Notes under the pieces: model-generated
Told to the model about the DNA's origin: nothing
Database searches by the model: none
The model's input: the letters and a program-made list of their open reading frames with translations, nothing else
Part shown: positions 12,062 to 25,000 of the stretch, piece by piece
How the letters are laid out: every line of letters begins with the position of its first letter
Numbering within the stretch: the first letter of the stretch is position 1
Assembly (NCBI RefSeq): GCF_030269925.1
Contig: NC_085121.1
Coordinates: forward strand, 8,511,501-8,575,500
Direction of reading: 5' to 3'
DNA from: Bombyx mori
Lineage: Eukaryota > Arthropoda > Insecta > Lepidoptera > Bombycidae
DNA length: 64,000 nucleotides
Translations under genes and position numbers: made by a program

Positions 12062-15000
12062 CTGTAGAATCCAAAAGAAAACGTCCTTAACCGAACTAGG
12101 CATGTGAGCACAAGGTGCGAAGTGCAATAGTGTAAACATTGTGGACATTCGATATAACTGCTGCTACATTCAAAATAATAAAAGTTAACAAGTGCGCACC
12201 AAAGATGACATATAGATTTAATGGTGAAAATACCTGGATGGGACAGTAAATGAGAAGCGAATATGAGATTCACAAAATCTAGCGTGAATTTCAAATGTTT
12301 TCACAAAATTATTTTGCTTTCATATTTGCATATGAAAAATTATTATTTGTAATGTTTTTTTTTATTGCCTTTGTAGGCAGACGAGCATACGGCCCACCTG
12401 ATGGTAAGTGGTCACCGTCGCTCATAGAGGTCAGCAGTGCCAGGGGCAGAGTCAAGCCGCTGCCTACCATAAAGTACTCTCCACAAGCCTCGTTTGAAGA
12501 AGGACATGTCATAGCTAAGTTTTGTAATTATGTGAGCACAGTTGAAATTCACGATAGTGTTACAAAATGAAACAAAAGAAACCTACAGATGCGTGTGAAT
12601 GGTGTCGCGGCGGAGGTCGTTTTGAGGCCTCCTAATACATGAGGCGGCACGGAACCACAATCATTATATTAAAGTCTGGCTCCGTCCGACTGAACGTTGA
12701 CCACTGAAACATAACTTTTCTTTAGACTTTAGTACTTTAGTCGACCAAAACCGAATCCCGATTGTGCGTCACAACACTACTAATAACTCTAATCAAATAT
12801 ACAAATGCTACTAAATATGTGATTATATGTATTATCAACGCGATTTTGCATGCACTAAAATACAAGTTATTTCGTTAATTTCATAAATTATCTATAATAT
12901 CAAATACTTCACATGTAAGTATATTAATTAATCAATCATACAAATTCATGCAGCACTCTGTTATCAACAAAATCAACATATTATAATTTATTATTGCTCA
13001 TAATTTAATGTTTTAGTATTTTTTTAAAATTTATAGTCATGCTACCAATCTCCATCAATTTAGTGTTGAAAACCAAACAGCGCTCAAAAGCGAACACGTG
13101 GTGTTAAACTTTCATTAAATTTTCTTACATTAACTTAAATGTTATCCTTTCTTTAATTCCAATTAATCTTACAATTAGATGTTGATTACTCTTATTCTTA
13201 TTCTATGCTTCGCGTCTAAAAAACGAATGAATATTTAATTTTATTATTAAGTGGTCATTCTTAAATTATCCAACACCGCGTCAATAGAAATCTCTCAGTC
13301 GTCGTGATTATGAAACAAATATTGATAACGTATGACTATGAAGCGAAAAATCGAAATAAATAAAATTATGAAGTGCACCCATACGGAATCAACAGTTCAT
13401 GATTTAGAACATACATAACCTAAAAAGAAAATAAATTACAAAAACATACAAACCATAATGTAAAACTTTAGGATGCTTATAAAACCAAAAGCAGATAGAA
13501 AGTAATACAAAAGTTTTCGTGCGAGCAAATAATGCGAAAGCAAAATAGTAATCATGCAGGCGTCATGCAAAGATTTCTGAAGTTGGACGTACAGGCAGAT
13601 TGTGACAAGCTCGCCGGTTCTAAAATCACCGCTTAAGCTTTTTTAATCTCACTGGTATTCTCATATATTTGCTATGTAACTAATTGAGTCTTTTTTCTGT
13701 ATGCAAACATTATATGTACAATGTTCAGGAACTCTCCACCGAGGCTATTTCCTGAACCAGAAGAATGATCTGGGAGCGGATGATTTTACACCTAGAAAAA
13801 CAAACACACACATCGAAAAGTGAACGGTGTTATCGCGGCCACAACCAGTACTTATTGCCAAACACACGATAGACATCTCGTTGCGTTCTATTATAATATG
13901 CTCTTATGGAGTGTCAGTGACAACGTCAGTGACAAATTGTTAACATTCATGTGGTGCATTCAAACGATCAGTGATTAGCCTTGTAACATGTACCTTGTTG
14001 TTAAACAAAAAATACTTTAATCGATATCTCAATCAATCACTATTAATAAACATTGTTCTAAATGTGATAACAACATTAAGTGAAAATTTTACTGCCAACT
14101 TGTGCACTGTGCAAAAATTGCTTTGCATTTAAACGTGAAATATTATATTTGGGAAATTTTAAAATATCGTGTGTGGTGTTCTATTAAAGGTAATAAAAAG
14201 TTTGCACGCTATTGTTTGGTGCAAACATTTATTATTACAGCAGGTAGGTACAAGGCGCCCAGAAGCCGTAGTCTCGTGGTCACAGGGACCCACCGTCCGC
14301 CACTGCCCTTCCAACAAGCCCACACCGACGAATAAAGTTAGTTTTTCAGGAGAATTAGTTTTAATTAAGCCTGAATTTTAGTATAAAGTTAGTTACGCAG
14401 TTTTTTATAGATAAAGTCGCTGTGGTAGTACATCTTATAGTTAGTGTTGTCATTTTTGTTAGTTTATTAAAATCTGAAGCATTTCTGGCACTTTTACATA
14501 TTAGATAAAATCAAGATGTCGATGTGAGAACACAATTATTAAACACATAAAAAAATAAAAGAGTACATAATATTAATTTACGAGATATTGAATTGAAAAT
14601 TAATAGGAATTCTATTTCTACGGGAGGTTTTGAAGGTGAAGACTATTAACTAACAGAGGACATCCACATAAAGACACATAGCAGACATTGATAACAGTGG
14701 AGTCGCGGCGGCTGGTACCCTTAGACTTGTTTTTCTGTTTGTGTTTATGTTTTATAGAGATTACCGGTATTCAGTGACGGATTTAGGCTTGATACCGCCC
14801 TAGGCCCTCTTTATCGCGCCGCCCATAAAGTTTTAGTAGAATAAATTTTATTATATTGCCAATTAATTATAATATACTTTTTTAATTTAAAATACCTTTA
14901 TAATTTAATTATAAAAATTAATCTGAACTCATTTTCAAAGGAGACTGTCTTTACTTTTTTTTTGTCTCGGAAATTTTGGCATTTCAAAAATTATGCCGCC

Positions 15001-18000
15001 CCTCAATTCATTCAAACCCAGAGCCCAGGACTCACGGACCTAGACGTAAATCCATTACTGCCAGTATTGCACTTAAATCGAACATCGAATGAGACGGGTA
15101 TAACACAATGTAATTTTATACCAACAATATTGGTATTGCTTTAGGTTGCTGTCTATGGGTTATTTCTGTGATCCAAATAATAATATGTTTTATTGATTTC
15201 ATATTGTTTGATTCTGATACTATTCTATATAATAGGTTTGCGTAATTTCTGGTAGTAGCGCGTATTGAGATCCCACATTTGAGGGTACCACTATCTGGCC
15301 TATTTTTGGTATACCTAATATGTTGGGTAGGTTGCCTTCGAAGGCAGTTGTAATCCAAAAGATTGTCGCTTTACAAAAACAATTGAGACTTCTTACGATG
15401 TTTTTTGTGTTCTAATATCTATGAGCTCCGGTATATCTTTAAAATTAGGTGGATCAAAAACTCGTCTGCTTGTCTATAGAACTAATTAAGTAAATCATCA
15501 TTTTAATATGACCCACACGGCATTAATAATTTAAATAAATTTTCCGGAACAAAAATAAGTTAGATGTCACATGTACACACGTAGGACCCCAAGCTGGCTC
15601 AATTATCAAATCGGCCAATCCCAAATCGAATAGATACTTATGAGGATGAACGAGATTGTATTAAATTATTCCTATTTTTGTTTAACTTCCACTGGAAATA
15701 TCGACTGGGGCCTATTTATATTTCGGGTCTGGTGATGTTTATTTATTAAATTTATTTTTTGTGTGTGTTCATCCTAAGAGTATAAGTGTTTTAGTGAAGT
15801 ATATCTGTATGTGTGTGCTGGTTCCTGGGCGCCCGTCCTACCTGCGTCGAAGGTAATGTCCCCGACGTCGTCATCGGCAGGAACAGTGTCGTCTGATAGT
15901 CGAGCGTTACCTCCGACGGTGCCGCGCGGCGCGCTGCTGCAGCCCAACCACCAGAACGCGGTTGAACGCGGGAACTGAGGGTTGTCTGTGTCCACCTAAA
16001 CGTGCAAAGCATTTTCACAATGAATCTATTAATCTCTATATATAAAAATGAATTGCTGTTCGTTAGTCTCGCTAAAACTCGAGAACGGCTGGACCGATTT
16101 GGCTAATTTTGGTCTTGAATTATTCGTGGAAGTCTAGAGAAGGTTTAAAAGGTGAGAAAATATAAAAAAGCTCGGAATTAAATAAAAGCAAACAATTTTG
16201 TTTTTCCTTTCATGTGTCCCCTTTATGTGTCTTTTATTTATCGATTGAGGCACTACGAAGTCTGCCTGGTCAGCTAGTACTGGATAAAACCCGTTCTGTG
16301 TGCTTAGTGCGTGTTTTTTAACTTCTCAATCGCGTAAAAGTTAACTCAGATTTGTATGGAGTTGGAAGCTTCCATTTGTTTGCCGATAGGGCACAGCTGT
16401 TCCAATTCTATACAAATTTGAGCTAACTTTTAACCGAGAAGTTGAAAAACTTGCACTAAGCACACTGTAGTGTTTAGTAATGTAGACTTGTTTCTTACAG
16501 TTCTGTACATACAGAATATAGAACAGATATAATTATTATTATGCATTATACAACAAAGTAACAATTAAATAAAGGAACACAATACGCAATGAAATTCTAA
16601 ACTGCAATGGACGATGATGTCGCTCAAAGCGATTTCTTCCAGACAGCCGTTTCATAGACAAGAATAAAGAAAACGAAAGTATATACGATCTATTTGGTAA
16701 TAATTAATGTGCATATATTTGGGAAGGGAGAAATCCTGGAATTTTTATAGATTTCTTTCGGTACTGAAACTGTGCTCCGTATTGACGGTAACTAGCTTCA
16801 ACCAGCAACATTGTTTTCCTGCAGAAATAGGCAAGATCCTTGAAGAAATGAACTGCAAAACAGCATTTACGCTTATAAACGGAATTAGGTAGAAACGTAT
16901 CAAAACTAACGCTGAACAATCTGTCGTTGAATCTCCAGTATGATCCCCCCTTGAAGAAGTAGGTGTATCCGTTAGTGTACTGCAAGGCGGCGTCGATGTT
17001 ATCAGGTATTCCATCCCAGTTAGACAAAGGCTTCGGGTAGGTAGCTTTCACGGGAGGCCGTTGTGCAGGGTCAAATCGCCAGAATTTCGAGCCCTTGTAG
17101 AAATAGATCTTGCCATTGCCGGACCAAACCAAAGCCGCATCTAGGTTATCTGGGATACCGGTGAAGCCTGTAACATGACAGTGAATAAATTTACTTGATT
17201 TTAGATAATTAAGCTACTATACATTGTGCAGTTTTGTGTTTTTTTGTTACGTACTTATTGTACGTACATACGGACGTATAAATTGTGAATTTACAATATG
17301 CACGTAATTTCTAAACGTTCTCAGAATAAATTGTTAGGTTATTTTTGAAGTCGTCGTGGCCTAAAGGATAAGACGTCCGGTGCATTCGTATGTAGCGATG
17401 CATCAGTGTTCGAATCCCGCCGGCAGGTACCAATCTTTGTTTTTGTTACAAATTAAACCAATTCCAGATAATGTATATTTTCATTAAACGATCGTGGTCA
17501 ATGAAAATAAAAGTAAGAAAAAATTAAAGCAATATTATTTATTTTGAACAAACCTTCACTAATATCCTTGGGGTAATCCCCGTCCATCTTCTGCCCATTG
17601 TACCTCCAGTACTTCGAGCCCTTAAAGAAGTAAGTCTTGCCGTTCTTGTAGGTAAATGCTGCATCAATGTTTCCGGGTAGACCAGGCCAGGCTCGGGAAA
17701 TAAGACGCGGGTACCCAGCCGCTACGCCATCTTCAGTTAGCCTCCAGTAATGATCGCCTGTAAATAATTGGCAAATCAAAATAATTAAATTTTGGTTGGT
17801 GTGACAATGACAAAAAGCATAAAATATATAAATAACTAGCTGTACCCGTCCGCTTCGCTGGGCATTTAAAATTAACATCATTATTTCTCACCCCCACAAA
17901 GATTCTCATCATTAACGCCCCCTGGTGTAGGGACTTCAACACTCATATAAATATTAGGCTATCCATTAAGTACATGTATCTTTTATATCAACAGCAAGTT

Positions 18001-18979
18001 TCAAGTCAATCGGATGCATGGTTCAGTAGTTATAACGGAACATCCGTAAAAACCACTGTAGATTTATATATTAGTATAGATAAATAATCAATAGTACCTT
18101 TGAATACAAAAGTCGAACCGTCGGCAGAATTAAAGATAGTATCAATACGAGGATCAGCGCAGAGAGCCGGATCCTCAGCTGACGGCTGCTGCGTGGTCGC
18201 TCGAGGAACGGAAGGTATCAGTCCGCCGCCACCGCCACCAATGTCTGTCTGGGTCTTGTGGCCATAAAGCGACTGTAAATTATATTTTTAACACGCTGTC
18301 ATCAACTTGAACTGGATCCACTTATGAAATGTTTTACCGCAATATTTGCCAAACTCAAGACGTCCAACTAATTTGGAAATTCCATGATTTTGGCCTAGTA
18401 TGTTAGGTAAGGGCTAAATATTTGTGTTTGACATGGAGATAGCCGCGAAACTTTTTAAAAACAATCAAAACATAATGTTTCAAACATTCAACGTAGACTT
18501 CAGAAATTAAACATAAAAAAGAAGGGCCCACAATTCGATGATTGTTTTTCCTCGTAGAAATTGAGGTATTCAACTACGGAACGATCATGTTTTGTAAGAA
18601 TTTTGTAATCGTAACCATTTTAAATCAGAATTTATGAAACGGATTGAGAAATAGACATTCGTAAACTAGGTCAAGGACAAAATTAAATAAAAGTGTCACG
18701 GCTTCGGCGAAAAATATAGAGAATTATGAAAATTTGGTATCTGTTCTATTATATAGTGATTTTTTCATTACGGTAAACGAAAAAAAAAACTAGATTTTGA
18801 CAACAATACTATTTATTGCAAAGGTTGAATAGAAAACACGTTAACAAACTGACCTCGAGAGCAAGTCTGGAATTTAGCAATCTGAAATTTATTTTCTAGT
18901 GCTGTTAACAGATTTTGAAGATTATAAAAAAAAACCGATTCTTTTCGCTTTTTCCGAACTGTTTGTTTTGCAAGTAATA

Positions 18980-19026
<47 letters not shown>

Positions 19027-22000
19027 CGTAGTAGAATTTCTGCTCACCATTAGACAAATCGCGCGGAGTACGTTGGGTATTATGCCACAAATACGCAGAT
19101 CAGACAACAGTGCTTCATGGCGCGTATCTTACATTGCCACAAACTTAACTGACCAACACTGATGATGTGTTTTTTTACATTCAAAATTATATCTTTACCT
19201 GAATTCCTTGGACGTCGTCCTGATCGAGTTGGAAAGCAGGATCGTAACCACGATAAAACGGCGCCATCAATGCGGATCTTACATCGCTGTGTGAGAGACC
19301 CAGCGAGTGACCAAACTCATGCGCTGCTACCTGGAAGTTACGTTTAATTGTAACCGAACCCTTCGTTGGTCTCTTGATTAGTTCCTAACTATTGAGTTAC
19401 TAGGTCAAGGGTCAGAAGTAGTTTTTTTTGTTTGTTATAGATATGTAGTAGTCGGGATTTGGATGTAATTGTTTTCGTTTTGTAAGTGTTCCCGGTAGCA
19501 ATGGAAGAGGAGAAAAGCTTTGGGCTTTGAATACGTATCATTTACTATTTAATATTTAAAAGTTGTATTTAATATCCAGCCGCAAGAACTACAGCTAATT
19601 TTTATTTATTTTTATTGTTTTTGTAGGCAAACGAGCGTTCGGCCCACCTGATGGTAAGTGGTTACCGTCGCCCATGGACTTCAGCAATGCCAGGAGCAGA
19701 GCCAAGCCGCTGCCTACATTACTAATGTGATTTTTTTATTGCTTATTTTTACGTACAAAACGATATCAGAGAAGCAGCATTTTAATGAGTATCACATTAT
19801 TGCATTGCTTACCTGGAAAAGATTAGTTCCTCTACGGGAATTGATGGACCACATCTCAGCGTCATCAAAATGGGCATCACCTCCATACACCTATGACAAA
19901 TTAAAAATAATTTAATTCACGGTGCAACATCTAACCAAATAAAATATTTGTCGCCTATACATATTTTGAGTAAAACACACACCGCGTTTTACTATTTATT
20001 ATATTGTATATACACGTTTGTATTACCGTTAAATAGAATACTTGATTATCGCTTACAACTTTTTCTATTAAAAGCGTAATGCTCTGCATCCGTTTTGTAT
20101 TGTGCTTCGTTGCTAGCCGCCGGTAGTGATAGACGTGTCCCTGTTATATTTTTGAGAGCGTAAGCAGCTAGCTAGACCCCTTGTGTTATAGTAATAGTGG
20201 GTGTATTCGGTGTCTTGGTCACTGGACATATTTAAATCGGATCCTCCAAACAGCAAGACCTCTCGCTTATGGACCTTAACGCAGCGCATCGGTGTCTTCT
20301 TTTAAACATATCGTCATCATTGGTGACGCCAACATTGACATCAAGGCCCATAATAAAGATCCTCATTCGCACGAGTACTTGAACATGACTGCATCTCATG
20401 AGCTCTACCTGGTCATTTGTTTCCCACGAGAGGAGACAATTGTCTGGACCACATACTCATAAAGTCGAACCTCGAGTCTACGACTCTTGTCACAGACTCC
20501 ACTATAACTGATCATTATTCTATTATTTTTAACTTAAACTTCCAACCTATGAGACGGCTCATTAACAAAGTTGGTACTAAAATAGATTATCCTACGCTAA
20601 TTGCTGAATTAAAAGTGTACGATTTTTCAGAAATCTACACCTCTCACGATGTTAACCTGGCTACTGATCTAGTTTTAAACAAACTTATCTCGCTGCTTCA
20701 AACTCACACAATATATTTTGTAATCCCATGTAGATTAAGAACTATAAAATCCTGGGTAACCACAGGCTTAGTAAGATGCATGCGAAATCGTGATAACATG
20801 CAGAAAAGCGTAAAAGCAAATATCAATAACCTCGTTCTTGTCCAGACTTACAAAAGGTACCGTAATTTCTGCAATGATCTACTTAAAAGGCTGAAGAGAG
20901 TGTTTGAGAGATCTGAATTTAATAAAGTAAAAAATAACCCAAAAAAGACCTGGAGGGTAATTAAGAATATCACTCAAACTGAAAAAGAAACTATTCCGCC
21001 TCTAGAGCTTCTTAATAAGTTTAGTGATAGCCAAGTCTCCATTAACGCAGCTAACTCCTACTTTTCAAAAATTGGGACAGAGCTTGCAGGTAAAATAATT
21101 CATACTTCGGTTACTGAAACCACTCTTCCCAAGTTTACATATCCTCAAGTGAATTCAATGGTTCTGCCGGGAGTTTCCGAACAGGAAGTCGTTGACGTAA
21201 TACGTGGCCTTCGTGGTGACTGTTCATCTGGTTGGGATGGTATACTTCCTAACTTATTCAAGCTCGCCTGTCCTGCGTTAGCCCCAATAATTACCTACGT
21301 TTGTAACCTCGCTATTGAATCCGGAAAATTTCACAACTCACTCAAAAAGGCAATTGTCCATCCAATATACAAGGGGGATAGAGACAGTGTTAACAATTAT
21401 AGACCCATTTTAGTGTTGCCAACTTTATCGAAGGTTCTAGAAAATATTCTGAATAAAGCATTGATTGGCTTTTTAGATTCCAATAAAATAATTTCAAATT
21501 ACCAGTTTGGATTTAGAAAGAATATTTCCACTGAAGATGCTGTAAGTTCGCTAGTTAAACACACTGTTGCGGAAATTGAACGCAAACAAAAGTGTCTTGG
21601 TATCTTTCTAGATCTGTCTTGACACTGTCTGTGTCCCTCTTCTGATCAATAAATTGGAAGCTCTAGGAGTCAGAGGTAACGTTCTGTCTCTTTTCAGCGA
21701 CTATTTGTCAAATCGTACACAATGTACCAAGATCGGTCCTCATATAAGCAAGCAGGAGCAAATTGAGTACGGGGTTCCGCAGAGCAGTATTCTTGGGCCC
21801 ACTTTGTTCCTGCTCTATGTAAACGATCTCTGTAGTCAATCTTACCCCTTTTTTTCGCTGGGGAATCCATTTACGGATACCCGGTCCGGGGGGTAACGAA
21901 CCGGGTTATGTCGGACTCCGGTGCCTCCTGAGAGGAAGAGGGGGACGAGGAGGGCCAAGGCCCTCCGCCTCCCCGAATACCTCGCAGGAGACTACGCCTT

Positions 22001-25000
22001 GAAAAAGGCGCGCGAAGCTCTTGCCCCGCAGAACGACTACCGACTAAACCCCATCGAGCTCCACCACACCGGCTACACCAGACCTACGGTACCGCAGTGC
22101 GCGCCGAAAGTCCGCCTTCGCCGGTACCCGTCCTGATGATAAGACGATGATAAGATGATGAGGGATTTCATCTCCGGGAAAATCCCGAAGGACGTCATTT
22201 CGGGCGTGGGCGGCGCACAGGAGCCACCTTGCACCGCCCCACCACCGGACCGACAGTCGAGTACCGGGCGCCCCCGCACCCGCCACCTGATAGTCCCTAC
22301 GGGGGCTGAGCGGAGGTCTCTCCCCAGCACCGCGACGAGATCTCGCCGCGAGGGCTCCCAATGCGGACACATTTCGAGCGCGTGCTGCGCGTCATCATCC
22401 GGGTGCCCGCACTGGTGACAGCCCAGATGTGGATCTCTCCTGCAGACCTTCCACAGGTACCTCCCGAAACAGCCATGTCCCGAGAGGACCTGCGCAAGGT
22501 GAAAGGAGAGTACGCCGTGACGCCGATCCGACCATGCCTCCAATACGGGCACCAGGGCCTCGAGGGTGCGCCAGCAGGTGGCCGAAGTTTGGCCAAGTCA
22601 ATCTTACCCCTACTGTCGTCTCTTTGCATATGCTGATGATACAGCACTTATAGTTTCAGGCAACACGTGGGTAGAGGCAATTGAGAATGCTGAGTTTGCA
22701 ATGAAGCAGACGATGACATGGCTGAGCCGCAAGCTTTTAACTTTAAGCAATTCTTAACATTTGCAAGCAGAAAATCCGTCCAACCCCCGTGTGATTCCAT
22801 TACTCTCAAGGCCCATGTATATAATGGACGATATTCCGCATGTAATTGCTCGGAGATTGCTAGGACTGATAATATCAGATACTTGGGAGTATTGGTGGAC
22901 AGCTGTTTCAATTGGTATGGTCAACTGGAACTTGTGACCACGCGCATTCGAAGCTTAATTTTTATTTTTAAAAAGCTAAGAGGCTCGGCACGTAAGCAAA
23001 TATTGCTTACCGTATACACATCACTTTGCAAGTCCCTTTTAACATATTGCATCGCTATTTGATGTGCCTGCAAGACAAAGTTTATTATTATCGAACGAGC
23101 GCAAAGGGCAGTGCTCAAGGTGATGCTGAGGAAGCCTTTTGGGTACTGTACTAGACAACTGTATTGTGACGGAGCAGTGCTGACGGTTAGACAACAGTTT
23201 ATCCACAGGTCGGTTCTGCGACAGCACTCCTGCCTCCCATCAATCCCTAAAGAAACTTCCCCTCCTACGAGGAGACGAAAACCGGCCTTTGATACTATTG
23301 CTTGTAGGACGGTATTTGCCAGACGACAGATTTATTCGTCAGGTAGCAGAATTTATAATAAGGTAAATATATCTCAGCATATAGATGGCCTAAATAGGTA
23401 CGACTTAAAAATAATCTGAAGTCTTGGCTCCTAAACTTAAACTATTTTGAAACAGAACAAGTCGTGTTGTAAAAATGTATAATGATGTATATATAGTATG
23501 ATATACTGTTCATTTAAGGCGAATTTACATTACGAAATTAGTGTCATGCATGTTGAGCTCAGTTTCACGAAAGTAGTTTCGATATATGCGAAAGTAATTT
23601 CGTTCAAAAATTAGTGTCGCGAAATCCACAGTATCGCAGTAACCATGGCGCCTTCAGCATCAAAGCTATAATTTGCTATATTCAATGTAGCTAAAGAAAT
23701 GCTTATATACCTATAAACTTAAAAAAAGACTATCAAGAAAAAAAAAAGTTGGTAGATTCGAGGATGGTCAACAAGAAGGCATTTAGGTGCAATGAAGTTA
23801 GTCTCTGAATTAGCAGATGAAGATCCTGAGAGTTATAAAAACTATTTTCGAATGAGTGAAGATAATTTTGATTTTTTACTATAGGTGTTTTGGGACCCTT
23901 GTCATTGATATTCATTAATAAGATCTATATTTTTTTCTGTACTCCATCATTGGTTTGCCATTTTCAACGCTCGAAGCGCGTCCGAACTAACAATACACAC
24001 GTCCGCACAGCGCAGGCCCTTTCGTGACATTAGTTTCACGTCGCGTCTACACTATGAAATTAGTTGCATGACACTAATTTCACCAAAAAATCGCGCAGGG
24101 CACGAAACTAATTTACATGCATGAAATTAATGCATGCATTACGAAAGTATTAAATTACACGTGAAACTGTTGGTAAAACTAATGTCACGAAATTAATTTC
24201 ATGCCACTAATTTCGTAATGTAAATTCGGCTTTATGTTTGTAGCTTATGTTTTTGGTAGGTTAGATGTGATGATGATGCTATGTGCGATATATGATATAT
24301 GTCTTATATAACTTAATATTTTATTATACTTTGTTGCATGACACACATACACAACACACACACAAACACACACACACACTCACACGTACGTACTATATTC
24401 TTACAGATCGTTCTTCCTGGTTAACTTACTTTACCTGGTGACCTAGCACTGAACCACTGACTTTTGTAACACAGGTTTTCCTAGCATAAAAGTCAGGGAA
24501 TATTGTTATTGTATACCTCATAAGAAAGCCATGTATATTATTATACTAGTGTTAAGATTTCTTGTACGTGTTTGTATTTTAAGAGGCTTGTATAAATATT
24601 ATTATTATTTATTATTATTATTATAGACAGCCATGTATAATTTAAACGTGAAATTTTTGTAGAAAATTATGTTGTTATAGTCTATTTTCAAAAGGACGTA
24701 ACTGTTCGAATTATATTTCGTCATAATTTTTCATCTAGAGGCATGAGTATTCTCTTCTGTGTTTGTTCGGTAGTGGCGAGAGAAATAATTAAAACTATTT
24801 TTAAAGTTTAATATTACTTTTTTTCCTACCTAAGCTGATAGTGGCTATGCCAGCGTAACCCTAACGTGTAGGTGAGCTCTCGGGGCTCAAACCAAGAGGC
24901 GTTGCTAAAACTGGCCCTAGCATGAGCAGTGCTTCGCAGAATCTACCACAGGATCGGAAACGCGACCCACTGAGAAGATCCGGCGAGAAACTCAGTGGGC

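Larger units (their letters stand above)
20230..24625 (+). mobile_element. degenerate CR1-superfamily LINE carrying two nested insertions
   Basis: Broken endonuclease-reverse transcriptase element. Recognisable pieces in order: endonuclease end ([13 protein letters not shown] near 20310; CLDHILIKS after a frame change), a long frame 20417-21622 with the linker and RT motifs NNYRPI and [14 protein letters not shown] block with [11 protein letters not shown] at about 21770, the catalytic [11 protein letters not shown] at about 22625, thumb (YLGVLVD) and C-terminal parts to 23416. A small deletion removes the K-A-F of the LDLSKAFD motif at about 21620 and several frameshifts follow, so it is dead. 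It is interrupted at 21850-22595 and 23517-24231. Sequence to about 24625, ending in a TTA-rich tail, looks like its 3' UTR, but both outer boundaries are uncertain. In Mmp1 intron 5, antisense. Confidence 0.8.

Noticed and set aside
14250..14340. GC-richer exon-like stretch after an acceptor (tattattacag) on the + strand
   Set aside because: No frame gives a recognisable domain and it lies on the opposite strand inside Mmp1 intron 11; possible but unsupported.
17349..17440. tRNA gene
   Set aside because: Boxes A and B match the Bm1 SINE head seen at 48700-48797; no cloverleaf closes.
18899..19162. Open frames with poly-Val, poly-Thr or poly-Tyr
   Set aside because: They are translations of the AGT microsatellite inside Mmp1 intron 7.
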